Part shown: positions 46,412 through 58,680 of the stretch, in pieces
How positions within the stretch are numbered: the stretch's first letter is position 1
Layout of the letters: every line of letters begins with the position of its first letter
Origin: Jacaranda mimosifolia
Lineage: Eukaryota; Streptophyta; Magnoliopsida; Lamiales; Bignoniaceae
Direction: 5' to 3'
Length of the DNA: 64,000 nt
Assembly: GCA_018894105.1 (NCBI GenBank)
Contig: CM032125.1
Location: 35,573,032-35,637,031 of the forward strand
Program-made: the position numbers and the translations under genes
The notes under the pieces: generated by a model
Seen by the model: only the letters and a program-made list of their open reading frames with translations
Told to the model about the DNA's origin: nothing
The model's database searches: none

Positions 46412-47200
46412 TGATTCATATGTTTGGTATCCTTTTCCTTGGCTTCTACAAAATTGTGTTGTCTTTTTTTATTGTGTTTTGGTTATGGCATAAATATTTA
46501 TAACAAATAGCAACAAAAAAAAAAAAAAAAAACAAAAACAAAACAAAAACAAAAAAAACCATGCACACCTTAACTGGGGAAATACATGTCTGCCGGCCAG
46601 CAAGTGTCTTTGACAGCCCTTGGTTATCCTTTGCAGTTTCATAAATTATGCATTTGAGTTGTGAGCTTTTGTCATTTGAAACTGTTTTATCATGAATTTT
46701 AGATTTTCAAATGGAGCTTGCACAATGAAGGCAAAATTCTTCCGTCAAGAAATTGTAGCAGATGTGAAGTTGTTATATCCATCTTCTTTCGTAGATTTAA
46801 TGCCAGGAACTACTTGCTCGCAAGCTTGCAAACTTGCACAGCCTCTTTTCCATGGAGAAATTTTTTTCCTTGATTTGCGACTCCAGTTTCGAATTATGCG
46901 ATGCTTGTTTGTACTTCCAAAACACAGAGATGGATATTTGGCCCATAGTTTGTATCTGAAATTATCTTCTCAAAGACGAAAAACCAGCATTTTACCATCA
47001 ACTGGAGGCTTATATGACATCATATATCAGTGATGCATTGTGGATAGGTTAGCGGTTAGATGAGTGTTATGAGAACTCTTTCTCATAGTGGATCTATCAC
47101 AACAGTAGATAGGTATTGCCCTGACTGCATCAGCTAAGCACTCTCTCAAGGTCACATCAATATTATGATGATGGTCTCTTGTTTTCTGTTACTTTCGTAT
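46412..47200 (+). pseudogene. WD40 (WDR91-homologue-like) fragment
   Basis: The exon remnants in order are the end of the GMIHMFG exon (about 46412-46430), a TGCCGGCCAGCAAG piece (about 46590), an IFKWSLHNEGKI-like exon (about 46699-46760; one base pair differs from the copy at 21220), and a decayed last exon from about 47049 (MRTLSHSGSITT-like) to LKVTSIL and stop near 47165. An A-rich run interrupts an intron at 46510-46560. There is no open frame across exons. Confidence 0.65.
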
Positions 47201-47889
47201 TTGTCTTACTTATTGTTATTTCATTTCACTTTTTCTTCAATTTTTTTTTTATTAGGGGTTGCGTTGTTTTTGGGGATCCAGTGGTTTGGGAGGTGGTGAG
47301 ATGGGTTTGTAATTCTATGCAACTGTCTTGTATAATTAGCCTGTGTGTGATATAATTTAGCTATATTGTCTTTTTTAATGATCCTAGTGAAGGGAGATGA
47401 TGTTGACGAGTAAATCCATAAAAATGTAATTGTGGAAACAAAACAATCTATATAATTTGTCAGTCTCTCGTTTGATATTCTTTCTATTTTGCTAAAATTC
47501 TTGTTTATGATCATTTTGCCATCAATGCATCTTGTGAGCATAAACTTTGCCTGAGTTAAACTTAGGCTCACTAAGCTCACGAATATGTTTTAATGTCTCC
47601 GTATATCAGTAAAAAAACTAGCTAGTGTTTACAAAAGTGGGTTATGTTAAAAATGAGAAAACCATTGAATGCTTTATATACTTAAATGACTTGGGGAAAA
47701 AAGAGGCTTAAAAACAGTAATAATGTATTGAACCAGAAGAGCGAACTTCATATGGCCAAGCGTTGTGCTTTTGTTTCTAGATGGAATAGCTATCAGCTAT
47801 AAAATATTGGACAAATTCCCAGAACAAGACATACTCAATTATGTATGTACCTACACCAAATTATAAACAAATCCCCCTTCCAACTATAG
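47201..47889. other. Unit flank on the 3' side of RLP copy F
   Basis: It includes the empty site of the 22430-26194 transposon (47349-47357) and of the MITE at 26425-26830 (about 47556). It is followed by RLP 3' region with an AG acceptor-like site near 47855. The 119-codon frame on the - strand (47221-47580) is not conserved in the paralogous flank and is rejected as a gene. Confidence 0.55.
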
Positions 47890-50865
47890 CCAAAGATGGT
47901 CAAATAATTGAATTAGATAAGCTACCCCTAAGTCTTGCCACATATACAATTGTTGTCACGCGTCACGTACAACTAATCTTTGATCATGACAAAGAAATTA
48001 TGAGTTCTTGACTACCAAAGTACCAATAACTCCCCAAAATCCAACAATGAAACCCAAGACCACAGACATGTAAAACTTATGGGTTACAAAGCCATCATCT
48101 TCCCCATTGGCATTCTCTTGCTTTTCAGTGTAAGTTATTGGTGGATTAGGACTATCTCCAGGACACTTTGTTACAAGGTGACCGCAAAGTTCACTATTCC
48201 CAGCATACACAGGCGCATTAAATCCTTGCAGTTGAGCACTTTTTGGAATTTTACCGGATAGATTGTTGTTTGACAAGTCTAGAACAACCAAAAAATTCAA
48301 TTCTGCAAGGCCAATGGGAATCTCACCAGAGAACTGGTTACTTGACAAATCAAGGCATTCTAGCATCTCCATCTGACCAATGTCTGAAATTATGCCTCCA
48401 CTCAAAAAATTTCTTGACAGGTTCAAAGAAATTAATGCTCTCATCTTGGAGAACTCGTGGGGCATGTTTCCAACTAATCTATTGCTCGAAAGATCAATGA
48501 GTTTAAGAAGTCCCAATATCTATTGCTCGAAAGATCAATGAGTTTAAGAAGTCCCAATATTTTTCTATATTCTGACTCTTGTCTTTTCCATTGTACCAAT
48601 GCATAATCAATGAACTCAATTAGATAATAAATATCATAAGCCTGAATTCCAAACACGATAATCGTACTTCCAGTTATTCCATTCTTCTGAACCAAAGAAG
48701 TGAAATTGTTGAAGCATGGAGGAATTCTTCTAGACAAAGAGTTCTTAGAGAAGTCCAAAATTTGAATCTCAGTGAGATAGCAGATTTCTGGAGGGGTACT
48801 TCCATAGAAATTATTGTGCCGGAGGCTAAGAACTTTCAAAATTTGAAGGTGTGTTCCTACCCATGATGGGATGTTTCCTGATAGCTTGTTTCCTCCAACA
48901 TCAATCTTTCTCAAATGTCGGCAATTCTTCAAAGCAGAAGGCAATTTCCCGAAGAAATTATTATCATGCAAGTGCAGTGTATTGAGCTGACTTAGAGAGC
49001 CTAAACTATGTGACACATTGCCATAAAATTTATTGCTAGCTAAATTGAGAATCTTTAAGCTTGTCATGTTCTCCCAACAGTTGGGAAGCTCTCCAGAAAA
49101 CTGATTATTTGAGAGATCAAATACGCCCAGCCAATGATAGGGAGCATTTGTGCATATTGATGAAATTGATCCTTGAAACTTATTGTTAGAGAGTTCCAAT
49201 ATCTGGGAATTGGGAGAAAACAATGGTAGATAACCTAAGAAATTATTAAAACTAATATCTATTATAGGAGATAAAACAATGTTTGATGACAAATCAGGAA
49301 TCTTACCACTAATCTGGTTGTGAGAGAGGTTTAAATAAGATATTCTTGGAGACAAATCCCACAACCATTTAGGCACTTCATCTGATATACCAGCACAAGA
49401 GAGATCAAGCAAAAAAAAAAAGTAGTCTGAGTTCGAAGCCATGTGGGGAATTGAGTGCCCATGTTGCAAGATGCTAATCTTATAGAATCCAACTTAAAAG
49501 AAGGAATCCAATCGGCAGTGAAATTCAAGACCAATGAATTATAGGACAAATCCAAGTATTTCAAGTTCCAAAGTTTCGAGAGGTGAACATTAGAGATTAT
49601 TCCTTGTAAGGAATTGAAAGAAACATCCAAATCTTCAAGCATGGAAGGTAGCCCAAGACTTACGGTAGCGACGCAAGTTTATTGCTTGAGAGGTATAATT
49701 TTTTCAATGAAACAAATGCTCCCAAGTCTGGTACTGATCCTGTGATTTGATTGGCAGACAAATCCAAATGTTCAAGCCTAGACAGCTGTTCAAAGCTGTT
49801 TGGAAAAGTCCCATTCAATTGATTTTCATATAACTCCAAAATCCTTGAGGATGAAAATAGGGTAAAATCAGGCAAAGAGCCATAGATTTTATTTTTTTCC
49901 AACTGCAAAATCTCTAGTGAGTCCTTTGTTCCCACAGACAACTTGTAAAACAAATCGGAGAGGGGTTCTGATAAGTTATTCCCTGATAGATCTAATGGTT
50001 GCAAATGACTTAAATTCCCCAAGGATTTTGGAATCCCATCTGTCAGCTGATTAAGTGACAGATGAGGAATGGTAGGTAAGTTATTAGCAGACAGGTCTAT
50101 GCTACGGAGACTTGTACTTACGTTGAACAACCAATGATATGTGGAAGAAGTAAGCTCAGTACTAGATAGATCAAGAATAGAAAGAGATGTGGAAGGAGAA
50201 TTAACAAAGAAATATGTGGGAATCCGACAAAAACGCAAGTACAATTCTGTCAGAGAAGGAAGCTTCAATATCTCTTGTAGCAAATTAGGACCACTCAAGT
50301 AAGAATAGCTCAGATCAAGTAGGGACAATATAGAGAGATGAGAAAGCCAGTCAAGGTTTGTGAACACCAGTTCATTACCTCGGAGATTAAGTGTCCTCAG
50401 GTTGGTAAGATTCCCCAACTGATGAGGAACAACCCCAGAAAAATTAGAGAACTCAAAACTTAGGTGTTGTAAGTTCTTTAAGGAACCAATGAATTCTGGA
50501 ATTTCATCATGCCCAAAATCATTCCAACTCAGGTTCAAATCATTCAAACAATTCAACTCAAGCAGGGCACTACTAATCTTACCTCTCAATCGATTTAGTT
50601 GGAGACCAATTACATGACCTGTCTCGTTGCTACACTTCACACCATTCCATTGGCAGCATTCCTTTTTGTCATCTTCACTTCCCCACGACAAGAGAAAGCC
50701 ATACTCATCTATAAGGCCTTCCTTGACCCTGAGAAGAGCTTCTCTCTCCTTTGGTATGCACCTCAATTCTCCTCTACCAAATACAAACTCATACTGTAGG
50801 CAATCTGAAACAAGAACAAACAACAATAGCAGTAACATAATAATTAATCCTTTGTGATTGATCAT
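47890..50865 (-). pseudogene. LRR receptor-like protein, recently broken (copy F)
   Basis: It starts MINHKGLIIMLLLLLF, with signal peptide, LRRNT with all four Cys and a first frame of 401 codons (50865-49660). Lesions against the intact gene are: a 1-bp loss near 49662 (CTTACGG for CTTGCAGG); a frame change at an 11-A run (49411-49421); a perfect 41-bp tandem duplication (48479-48560) in the LRR just after the island; and a small deletion that puts a stop (47998-48000) right after the membrane segment (GFWGVIGTLVVKNS). Between the lesions the protein is well preserved, including the island (YALVQWKRQESEYRKIL), where the usual Gly after Lys is Arg. It looks like a young pseudogene, or an allele whose A-run and single-base change could be sequence errors; the 41-bp duplication would still break it. 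Confidence 0.88.
48479..48560. repeat. 41-bp perfect tandem duplication inside an RLP
   Basis: Two identical 41-bp units (48479-48519 and 48520-48560) each cover the GLLKLIDLSSNR codons. Because 41 is not a multiple of 3, the frame is lost. Confidence 0.97.
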
Positions 50866-51990
50866 TTTTTTTTTCCGAGTATCAATGATGCAGGGTATAA
50901 AAAGAACTCAAGGTGAAAAATATAAAATATAGTTTCAAAGGTTATAGCTTTCTGGAATTCTCTTTAAAGCTTGAGAAAATGGTGATGCATACGTTCCATA
51001 TTTATAGGAACATTCCGACTGATATTTTCCCATTTCAACTAGGACAAATGCAGCGCTATTGTACCCCACTTGACTTGACGGTACACTATATAGTCATGTC
51101 TTCTTAAATAAATGCCGTAGCATTCACAATAACAGAGACAGTTACATAATTGCCAATTTTTTTGTCCCAATCCATCTTGCTTCTAGTTTGTGACTTTACA
51201 AGGAAGAAAAAATAGTGTATTTAATATTTAAATTAAAAGGCACTTTGCTCTTTGACAAAAACTTCATTGTTTTTGGAAGGTTGTGATTTACGGGATTGAT
51301 TAAAAGTTGCATTAGTTGGATGAAAAAACACGAATTTTCTAGTAACAATCATATTTTAAAACATTGCAATGCTTCATAAAGGGTGCCTTTTCTTGCAGAT
51401 AAAAAGTGAATTCTATCAAGTTTTTACATGCAAAAAATATAGCTTCCTCTGATTTTTCTTAAAATTCTCATCTACTAAAAAATATTCAAAATTGATATCT
51501 TGATTTCGGAATGATATTGTTGTATTTTAAAAGTGAATTATCATTTGACCCGATAGCAATAATCACTTTAAGAAACGTATATTTTTCAGATTCTGCCATA
51601 TTTTTTCTAGCACCGAAGTCATTAGAAAACCTAACATTGATCTTATCTTGGGCCCTTTTCAACTGCTCGAAAAACAGTGACTTCTCATTGGCCAAGAAAT
51701 TATTCTTCAACTCCGTGGGCATTTTGGGTAGCCACCTGGCGGGTCCTGTAGCATTTTAGCTTCTTTAGGAGACTCAACTCTAAGTCGAGTTCTTTGTGGA
51801 AAAATGAACAGACGAACAAGACTGGAGAGCACCAGCCACTAAGTCATGATGTTGATAGTTGGAATCTTTTCTAACGTGTTGTCAATCTCATAACACAAAG
51901 TCACTTGGTAGTAAAATAGAGAGCCTCTATATTTCGGCATTTTAACATTAACAAAAATGCAGCATTTATAACAAACGTTCAATTCAGCAT
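50866..51990 (-). promoter_or_regulatory. RLP copy F upstream region
   Basis: It is homologous to 30300-31438 over most of its length. The overlapping small frames at 51486-51759 are not kept in the paralogues. Confidence 0.5.
50999..51006 (-). promoter_or_regulatory. TATA box upstream of RLP copy F
   Basis: TATAAATA on the - strand lies ~135 bp before the start, in the same context as the other copies. Confidence 0.55.
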
Positions 51991-51999
51991 TAACAAATC

Positions 52000-52290
52000 T
52001 ATTACCATCCTCAGCTGCCTTCTTGAAGCGCCATTTTCCTGTGTTTTCATCAAAATTTAACCAACTTGTCGACAAGACGATCATCAAAGATTGGATGCTG
52101 GGAATTCTCAGCTTTCTCGAAAGGCTTGGGATTGGAATCATTTGGATTGTTCATTGCAGTTGTTCCATTTTCTGAATCAGTAGCATGGTTAACAATTGCA
52201 GTGCCAATTTCAAGATTGGATTGCACAAATTCATCACTGGAAAAGAATAGTTTTATGAGCATAGTATTATAAGAATAATCCATATTCAAG
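52000..52290 (-). pseudogene. Terminal exon copy of the acidic (TIMELESS-like?) gene
   Basis: It is a diverged copy of 31439-31771. The readable part is SDEFVQSN, TTAMNNPNDSNPKPFEK and HPIFDDRLVDKLVKF, after which a frameshift leads to the NTGKWRFKKAAED-like remnant of the basic end. It has lost the clean stop-proximal RRLKMV motif. The - strand order (this exon, then RLP promoter, then RLP) is the same as in the other unit. Confidence 0.55.
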
Positions 52291-53239
52291 TTTCTGAATA
52301 ATGAAGATCTTGCAGGTTGAGCATAAAACTCAAAAACTCAAGACATATTAAGTGACAACAACTTGAAGCAAATTCCAGGGGTCTGCAAGGTTTAAATTTG
52401 GAAAAATGTTGCTTACGGAAATAATCACATTTATAAGATTAACAGCATACTGGAAAAGAAATTTTCAAACCAGAATGGAATACACGTCCGCACAATTCTT
52501 AAAAAAATTAGTACTAAGAAAAAGTATATAGCCTTTAGTTTATGAATTATTTAAAGTTACAATAATTAATTAATTGGTTATAATTAATCATATAAAATAT
52601 AAATTTAAATATTGTTACTTTTGATTCTCCTATATTTTCTATCTTTTTAGATTATTGCAATTTCAACAAAACTATATATATCTACTTCCTGAATTCTTTC
52701 CCAATACTTATCACTAAATAATTTTTTTTTCAACACTAATCACTAAATAACATTCTATTATGGATAACCAAATAACTTTAAGTTTAATTCTCTTTCATTA
52801 TAACTCAAGGTTTTATTTCTTAAATTTATTTATTTATTATTTATTATTTATTATTTATTATTTATTGTGAGATTTGTTTTCTCTTCTTTTTATACAACCA
52901 AAAAGGACAAAAGAAAAGAAAAGTTAAAAAAAAAAAAAAACACTTGTATTCTAAAATAGTAAGATCCCTAGTCACTCTACCATTCAAAGTTGAAACCAAT
53001 AGAATCTTACCTAGGCTCAATAATGTCTCAAGAAAAATTGAATGAGTTAATTATGATATCAATTAGACAGGAAATATTAGAAAAAATTTATTATAAAAGT
53101 ATAATTATCCTAAAAAGGCAGAAAATACAATTAGATAGTAATATTTTGTGTGGAATTTCCTTGTTGTCTATAAAATACACAATGCTTACTACAAAAGATG
53201 TGCATACTAAAAATTTAACTTTTTAGTATCTATGTTAAA
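52291..53239. repeat. Intron-like unit segment, shared with 60205-60865
   Basis: From about 52490 it matches 60205-60865 with moderate divergence. It contains a (TTATTTA)n heptamer repeat at about 52829-52868 and AT-rich text. No gene is seen; the 78-codon frame at 52990-53226 is not preserved in the other copy. Confidence 0.55.
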
Positions 53240-54024
53240 GGCCTTATTTTCATATTTTACCCTAGGCCTCAAATTTTCTTAAGGCACCTGGTAGGGCCTC
53301 GAGACTTAGGAGTATAAAATGATCATTCAAAAAGTCGACAACCATAATAATATTCCAAACTTTAATATATTAACAAATATATATATATATATATATAATA
53401 AGTGTTGCTTGAGTACGATGTATACGGAAACTCACATTTCGTTCAAAATAAAAATAATGAATTAATATATCTGTTTAAAATAAGAGAATAAGGTTGAGAC
53501 TATAGCAACTATAATGTTTTACCTTTGTTTGATTCAATGGATTATAGCAACCATAAGTACTGCTCATTTACGGATTTTCTAGAACAGGATCGATGTAAAG
53601 GGAGTAAGTACTCCCCTATTTCTTGCTTTCGAAGTAAGAAAATTTGTATGGGAGTAGTACTCTTTGTTTGTAGTTTTTCAAGTGTAAATCATGTAAAATG
53701 TACCAATATTTCGATATTAATACACATGGTAGGGGTCCATGCCAACCCCCCCCCCCCCCCACGGCACAGGCAGTAATCTTAGAGATGACAATTAGCACTA
53801 ACTTGATGAAAAGTGAGGACTCGGGCCAATCTCAGCTCTACCTGTCATTATAATTTCATGTATCAAACACGCTATTGCTAGGGATTGAAAGAGTTAACGA
53901 TATCTAATATGTAATGATATCTCATATGTCAAACGCGACCTAGAGAAATAACAATTAAATACCGCTATGAGACTTGGGTATCCCCTACCAATGAAGTTGG
54001 CTTCTGACTATATTCTTCTCAAAA
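53240..54024. repeat. Segmental duplicate of 1-660
   Basis: It is homologous to 1-660 and 60866-61590 (for example GGGTATCCCCTACCAATG at 53978-53995 and 641-658). A C-run of about 15 (53746-53760) is unique to this copy. Confidence 0.65.
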
Positions 54025-54603
54025 TAGATACCTTATCCCACATGGACTAAAAATTGAAAGAGTGAGTACTATATATACTTTGGTTAAATAATTCATGTGA
54101 ATCTATTAGGTATTCCTTTGGGCAAGCTAATCATAACTCAATTTTAGGATGTACTAAGTGGGACTGGAGGCAATTCTCGTGTTCATCAAGCTTGTGGGCA
54201 TGAGGTGTGATAAATGGTATCAGAGCCAATCACTAAGCAGGACAAAGTGCTATGTGTGTGGAAGTTATCCCTTGAGCCTACTGTGTAAAGTGCTATACAT
54301 GTGGTAGCCACCTCTTCAACCCGTAGGAGCCACCTTTAGAGTCTCAACACTTGGTGACTGATCTTTGATCTGTATCACACCGTGACAAGGATCTAGTGGT
54401 CTAAAGGAGGAGTTATTGTAATAACCCATTCCATATGGACTAAAAACTGAAAGAATGAGTAGTAGATAAGCTTTGGCTAGAACTCATATGCATCCATTGG
54501 ATTTTATTTGGACACGTAAATCATAGCCTAATTTTAGTGTGCATTTGATGGGTTTGGAGGCAATTCTCACATCTGACAGGCTCATGGACCTCGGGGCATG
54601 ACA
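54025..54603. mobile_element. TRIM-type miniature LTR element
   Basis: There are two direct repeats of ~187 bp: the left at about 54025-54210 and the right at 54417-54603 (TGTAATAACCC … GGCATGACA). Directly after the left repeat lies TGGTATCAGAGCCA (54215-54228), the standard tRNA-Met primer-binding site of plant LTR elements. Before the right repeat lies a purine-rich tract (AAAGGAGGAG). The interior is only ~200 bp and non-coding. The size and layout fit terminal-repeat retrotransposons in miniature. Both LTRs have diverged, so it is old. Confidence 0.8.
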
Positions 54604-54604
54604 A

Positions 54605-54975
54605 TTTATTTGTTGTGATTTAAATGTCACTTATAAGATATTGATTTCCTATTTTGCAGAGAATTTATTTTAGGATAAGGAAGACGAGCAATTTTGGGAT
54701 GTGATGAGAGACTTATATTTTCAGCTTTAGGTCATTCTTGTTCCTTGTTTTGAATCCTAGTTGATTGTTAAGAGGATTTTGTTTTTAGAATTTCTGATAG
54801 TCAGGTTTAGTTTCAAACACAAGTACTTGAGTTATTCTCGATTGTGATGGTTTTTGGGATTGTTCAATAATATTTTATGAATTTTAGTATGTGTTCTGAA
54901 TTTTGAGACTTAATATTTCTGAGTGCTTTGGGTTTAGGAGCATAGCCATGTTGTATCCTGGATCAGGGGCGTGAC
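54605..54975. mobile_element. LTR fragment, shared with 45890-46215
   Basis: It ends GGGGCGTGACACA. It is homologous to 45890-46215. With the TRIM it splits the duplicated intron segment. Confidence 0.55.
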
Positions 54976-55062
54976 ACAACTTTAAGAGAAAATGGAAAAT
55001 ACAAATACTAATTGTGAATCTCCATCACCGGAAAAGAACAACATGGTATCATAGTACATAAT
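54976..55062. repeat. Segmental duplicate of about 1205-1290
   Basis: It shares AATACTAATTGT and TCACC…GAACAACATGG with 1247-1290. Confidence 0.6.
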
Positions 55063-56340
55063 TCTTTCCCAGTTGATGGTTTATAGCTTGGGTTTAAACA
55101 AGAAATGGATCATTTTTTCAGCTTACACATTCTACCTAATGTACGTTCAATAAAAAATTTCAGACGAATTTTTCCTGATATTTTGTTCACAATAATTAAT
55201 ATTCCATTATAAGGATAATATCAATTTTTGTCCCTCAAGTTTGTCACTAATTTAATTTGCGTCACCCTGGTTTAAGATGTTTCACATTGCATCACCAACG
55301 TTTCTCAATTTCATCTAGTCATGTCCTTTTGTTAATTAGGTCAACAAATACTAATAGCTGAGAACTGAAGAGAACATGGCAACCTTTTAGACCAAATTCA
55401 ATCTCTCTTTCTCTAAATCCACTCTCTCAGCTCCCCAAGCAGCACAAATAAGGGCTTTTCTTTTCTTTGAATGAGTTGTTCTTCTTCTTCAAGTAGGTTT
55501 TTCAATGGAGCTGCACCAAATAGCACGCCTATTATAGCTGTCGAGCAATAATGGGATTACTAAAAATGCCATCTTTTCTTTGATGGATGGACGATACAAT
55601 GCTTGAGGATGGAGAATGCAACCCCTCTCTTAATCTTTCATTGACAACTCCCAAGAGTAAGAATTTGGTTCGTGACATAAATGATGAAATCACACAGATG
55701 GGCGTTCTCTATTTGAATAACATGCAAGATACTGTGTGTCCCAACCAAGAAGATTCTAGGTTTAGCTTGCATGAATCTAACTTTGCATTGCAATCTACAT
55801 CATCTGCTTTTGAGTCATCACCATCCCTTATCTGAAGGTTGCTGAAGTTGGAACTAAGTCTTGATGTTGTTGGTGGTTCGCTCTATCATGGCCACATGTG
55901 CACATAAAATCATGATCATAAGCCTCACAAAATGTCTTCCCTTATCAATGCTACAACTTCCATAAATATGAAAATTATGATTTGGAAAATTGTAAGAGCG
56001 ATTAGTGGCCCTTTATCAGACAAAGGATGCTCCACCAACTTTATTTGGAGCAAAGCCTCATGTTATTGCTATCCTCAAACCATTTATATAACTTGACGCA
56101 GCTTTCATAAATTTGACTGAATATTATCTTTGCGAATTTCTTTAATAAGATTTATTGCATCTTTGCAGAAGAGCTGGTGCCTAAGGTGCTCTTGGATAAG
56201 GAGCAACTAATGCACCTTCAAGTGGCCACTACATCCTCAAAGTTTTCGACATTTTGCTATCTTATATATGGTTGCTACACCAAAATAAAAAATGGATTTT
56301 ATGGGATAATATTTGTCCATTATGCCTCATGATTAGCCTT
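55063..56340 (+). pseudogene. Unidentified gene fragment
   Basis: This region is less AT-rich than its surroundings and interrupts the duplicated intron. One open frame runs 55587-55835 (82 codons from MDDTMLEDGE; Asn/Ser-rich, no domain that I recognise). A second open stretch at about 56170-56329 follows a good acceptor (CATCTTTGCAG) and reads EELVPKVLLDKEQLMHLQVA onward to FVHYAS and stop. The text between includes a possible intron. It may be a gene piece captured by a transposon, or an old insertion. No function can be given. Confidence 0.35.
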
Positions 56341-56359
56341 CGATACTTGATGGGATTTC

Positions 56360-56535
56360 AAAATTGCAATTATTTTTGACAGGTTGAGATTTACGAGATT
56401 GATTAAAAGTTGTGTTATTTGAACGGAAAAAGAATAAATTTTTTTTAGTTACAATCATATTTGAAACATTGCAATGCTTCATAAAGGGTGCCTTTTTTAA
56501 TATATAAACAAAGTGAATTCTAGCCAAGTTTAGTT
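56360..56535. repeat. RLP upstream remnant
   Basis: It matches 14690-14865 and 30710-30900 (GATTTACGAGATTGATTAAA, ACATTGCAATGCTTCATAAA). No RLP gene is attached. Confidence 0.6.
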
Positions 56536-56589
56536 GACATTAATATTACATTATATCATATATATATATATATATCCAACTGCATATCA

Positions 56590-56780
56590 AACACGCTGTA
56601 AATATATTTAGCCAACGAATGATTATAAAGGACATGGATTTTAAGAACTAATGCTGCAAAAGAAGATGAATGATAACTGATAAATATTGTGCTTTAGAGG
56701 TGGTGGCCAGCTATACGAAAATACATAAAGAAAATTTTTTACACACAGTAACGATGTGCTACAATTACTAATTTTAAGAC
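56590..56780. repeat. Segmental duplicate of about 1395-1610
   Basis: It shares AAGGACATGGAT, CTAATGCTGCAAAAGAA and GAATGATAACTGATAA with 1420-1500. Confidence 0.6.
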
Positions 56781-57082
56781 ATGAGAAATATATCAGCTGC
56801 TAAAGAAATTTTCATTTCTTTTATGATTTCCAATTATTAGTCAGAAAGAATAGCAGATTCTAAAATTAATAATAAATTATTTATGTCGTACATATTGATA
56901 TTACTTCATACTTTCTTCTTTAAAAATATTTTCAAACAAAATAATGTAAAAACTATTTCCAAACAAAAAATATTTACCATGTAGTTTTTACCAGTAAACT
57001 GAAACAAAAGCATGAACTCATATGGCCAAACAAAAGAGGGATTCTCCCATAGTGCACGCAGAGATTGAGTAATTTTCTTGAT
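56781..57082. other. AT-rich stretch ending in dispersed segment copy 3
   Basis: From about 57000 to 57082 it matches 16305-16400. No gene is present. Confidence 0.45.
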
Positions 57083-58680
57083 TAGTTTAATCCTCAAATT
57101 TTAAAATTTTCTTTTTTAGTCCCTAACGTTTGAATTCAGTTTCCATTTAGTCCCTAAGTCAACTTTCCGACAACTTTTTAAAAGAAAAATTGTCAATTTA
57201 TAGTTTTATATTTTACTTTAGTCCCTATATAAGGTTTTATATTCCACTTTAGTTCCTATATAAGATTTTATATTTCAATTTAATTCATATATATATTATT
57301 TTTTTTCTTTTTCTTTTTTTCTTTTTATAAATATATGTACATGTGTGTATATGTAATTGATACTAATATATTATTATTAACATTAGATAATATATTATTG
57401 ATATATTAATAACATTTTTGATACTATTATAATTAATAATATTAATTGTACGATTAGTGATATATTAGCAATAATAAAGATTATATTATAATAATTTTAA
57501 TTATATTCATAATATATAGTATTAATAATATTATAAATATTATTAATATAATCATTTACTACTACTACTACTACTAATATATTATTATTAACATTAGATA
57601 ATATATTATTGATATATTAATAACATTTTTGATACTATTATAATTAATAATATTAATTGTATGATTAGTGATATATTAGCAATAATAAAGATTATATTAT
57701 AATAATTTTAATTATATTCATAATATATAGTATTAATAATATTATAAATATTATTAATATAATCATTTACTACTACTACTACTACTAATAATAATAATAA
57801 TAATAATAAATTAATTTATTATTATTATTATAATCAATCATAAGAATAATAAGATTAATATTATCTATGATAATAATAATATTATTATGACAATATAATT
57901 ATATAATATTATTAGTATTATTATTGAATATGGGCAGCCCAACATATTCAGCTTAACGATACTCGATCAAGACAGTGATGTGATGTCGACGACCCAATCG
58001 TTGATAGGCTCGGCCTATCGACTACAACTTAACCTCGAGTTTTGTCAACCAGGGCAATGCATTGGGGCCATCTCATTGACTGAATTCTGATCGACCCGAA
58101 TCCGAGGCATTCTCCCTTATTCGTCCAGTAAAATCTAACTCGAATTGGATCACGTTTTATTGATCACCCAAGAAGATATCATGCAGAAGTGATCATGGAG
58201 GTCGAGGAAAGGTAGCAACCCCTCAACTGCACTAAATGCTTCGCCAGGCAGCGTGCCCCCACATTAATAGTGCATGCCACCACAATATTATTAATTATAA
58301 TGGTATTACAAATGATATTAATATACAATAATATATTATTTGATGTTAATAATAATATTAGTATCAATTATATATATACACACACATGCACATATATTTA
58401 TAAAAAGAAAAAAGAAAAAGCAAAAAAGTAACATAGGGATTAAATTGGAACATAAAATCTTATACAGGGACTAAAGTGGAACATAAAACCTTATATAAGA
58501 ACTAAAGTGAAACATAACTATAACTTGATAATTTTGCCCTTAAAAAGTTGTTGGAAAGTTGACTTAGGAACTAGATTGAGACTAAATCCAAACTTTAGGA
58601 ACTAAAAAAAGGAAGTTTCAAAGTTTGAGGACTAAAATGATTCTAAACTAAAACTTTAGGAACTATTTATGACATTTGCC
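57083..58680. mobile_element. MULE-like element, third copy, left-truncated
   Basis: The right arm ends GACATTTGCC (58671-58680); the left arm lacks its outer ~50 bp. The arms carry the TTTAGTCCCTATATAAGG text in opposite orientations. In the core, a shortened version of the solo-LTR-like insert is seen at about 57927-58285. A 211-bp tandem duplication lies in the left arm. Confidence 0.7.
57362..57783. repeat. 211-bp tandem duplication
   Basis: Two nearly identical units (57362-57572 and 57573-57783), each ending in a (TAC)n run, lie inside the MULE-like element. Confidence 0.9.

Noticed and set aside
53746..53760. Long C-run as a structural (G-quadruplex-type) element
   Set aside because: A single homopolymer absent from the paralogous copies; likely slippage or a sequence-quality artefact.
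54215..54228. tRNA gene
   Set aside because: Only the primer-binding-site match to the tRNA 3' end is present; no cloverleaf around it.
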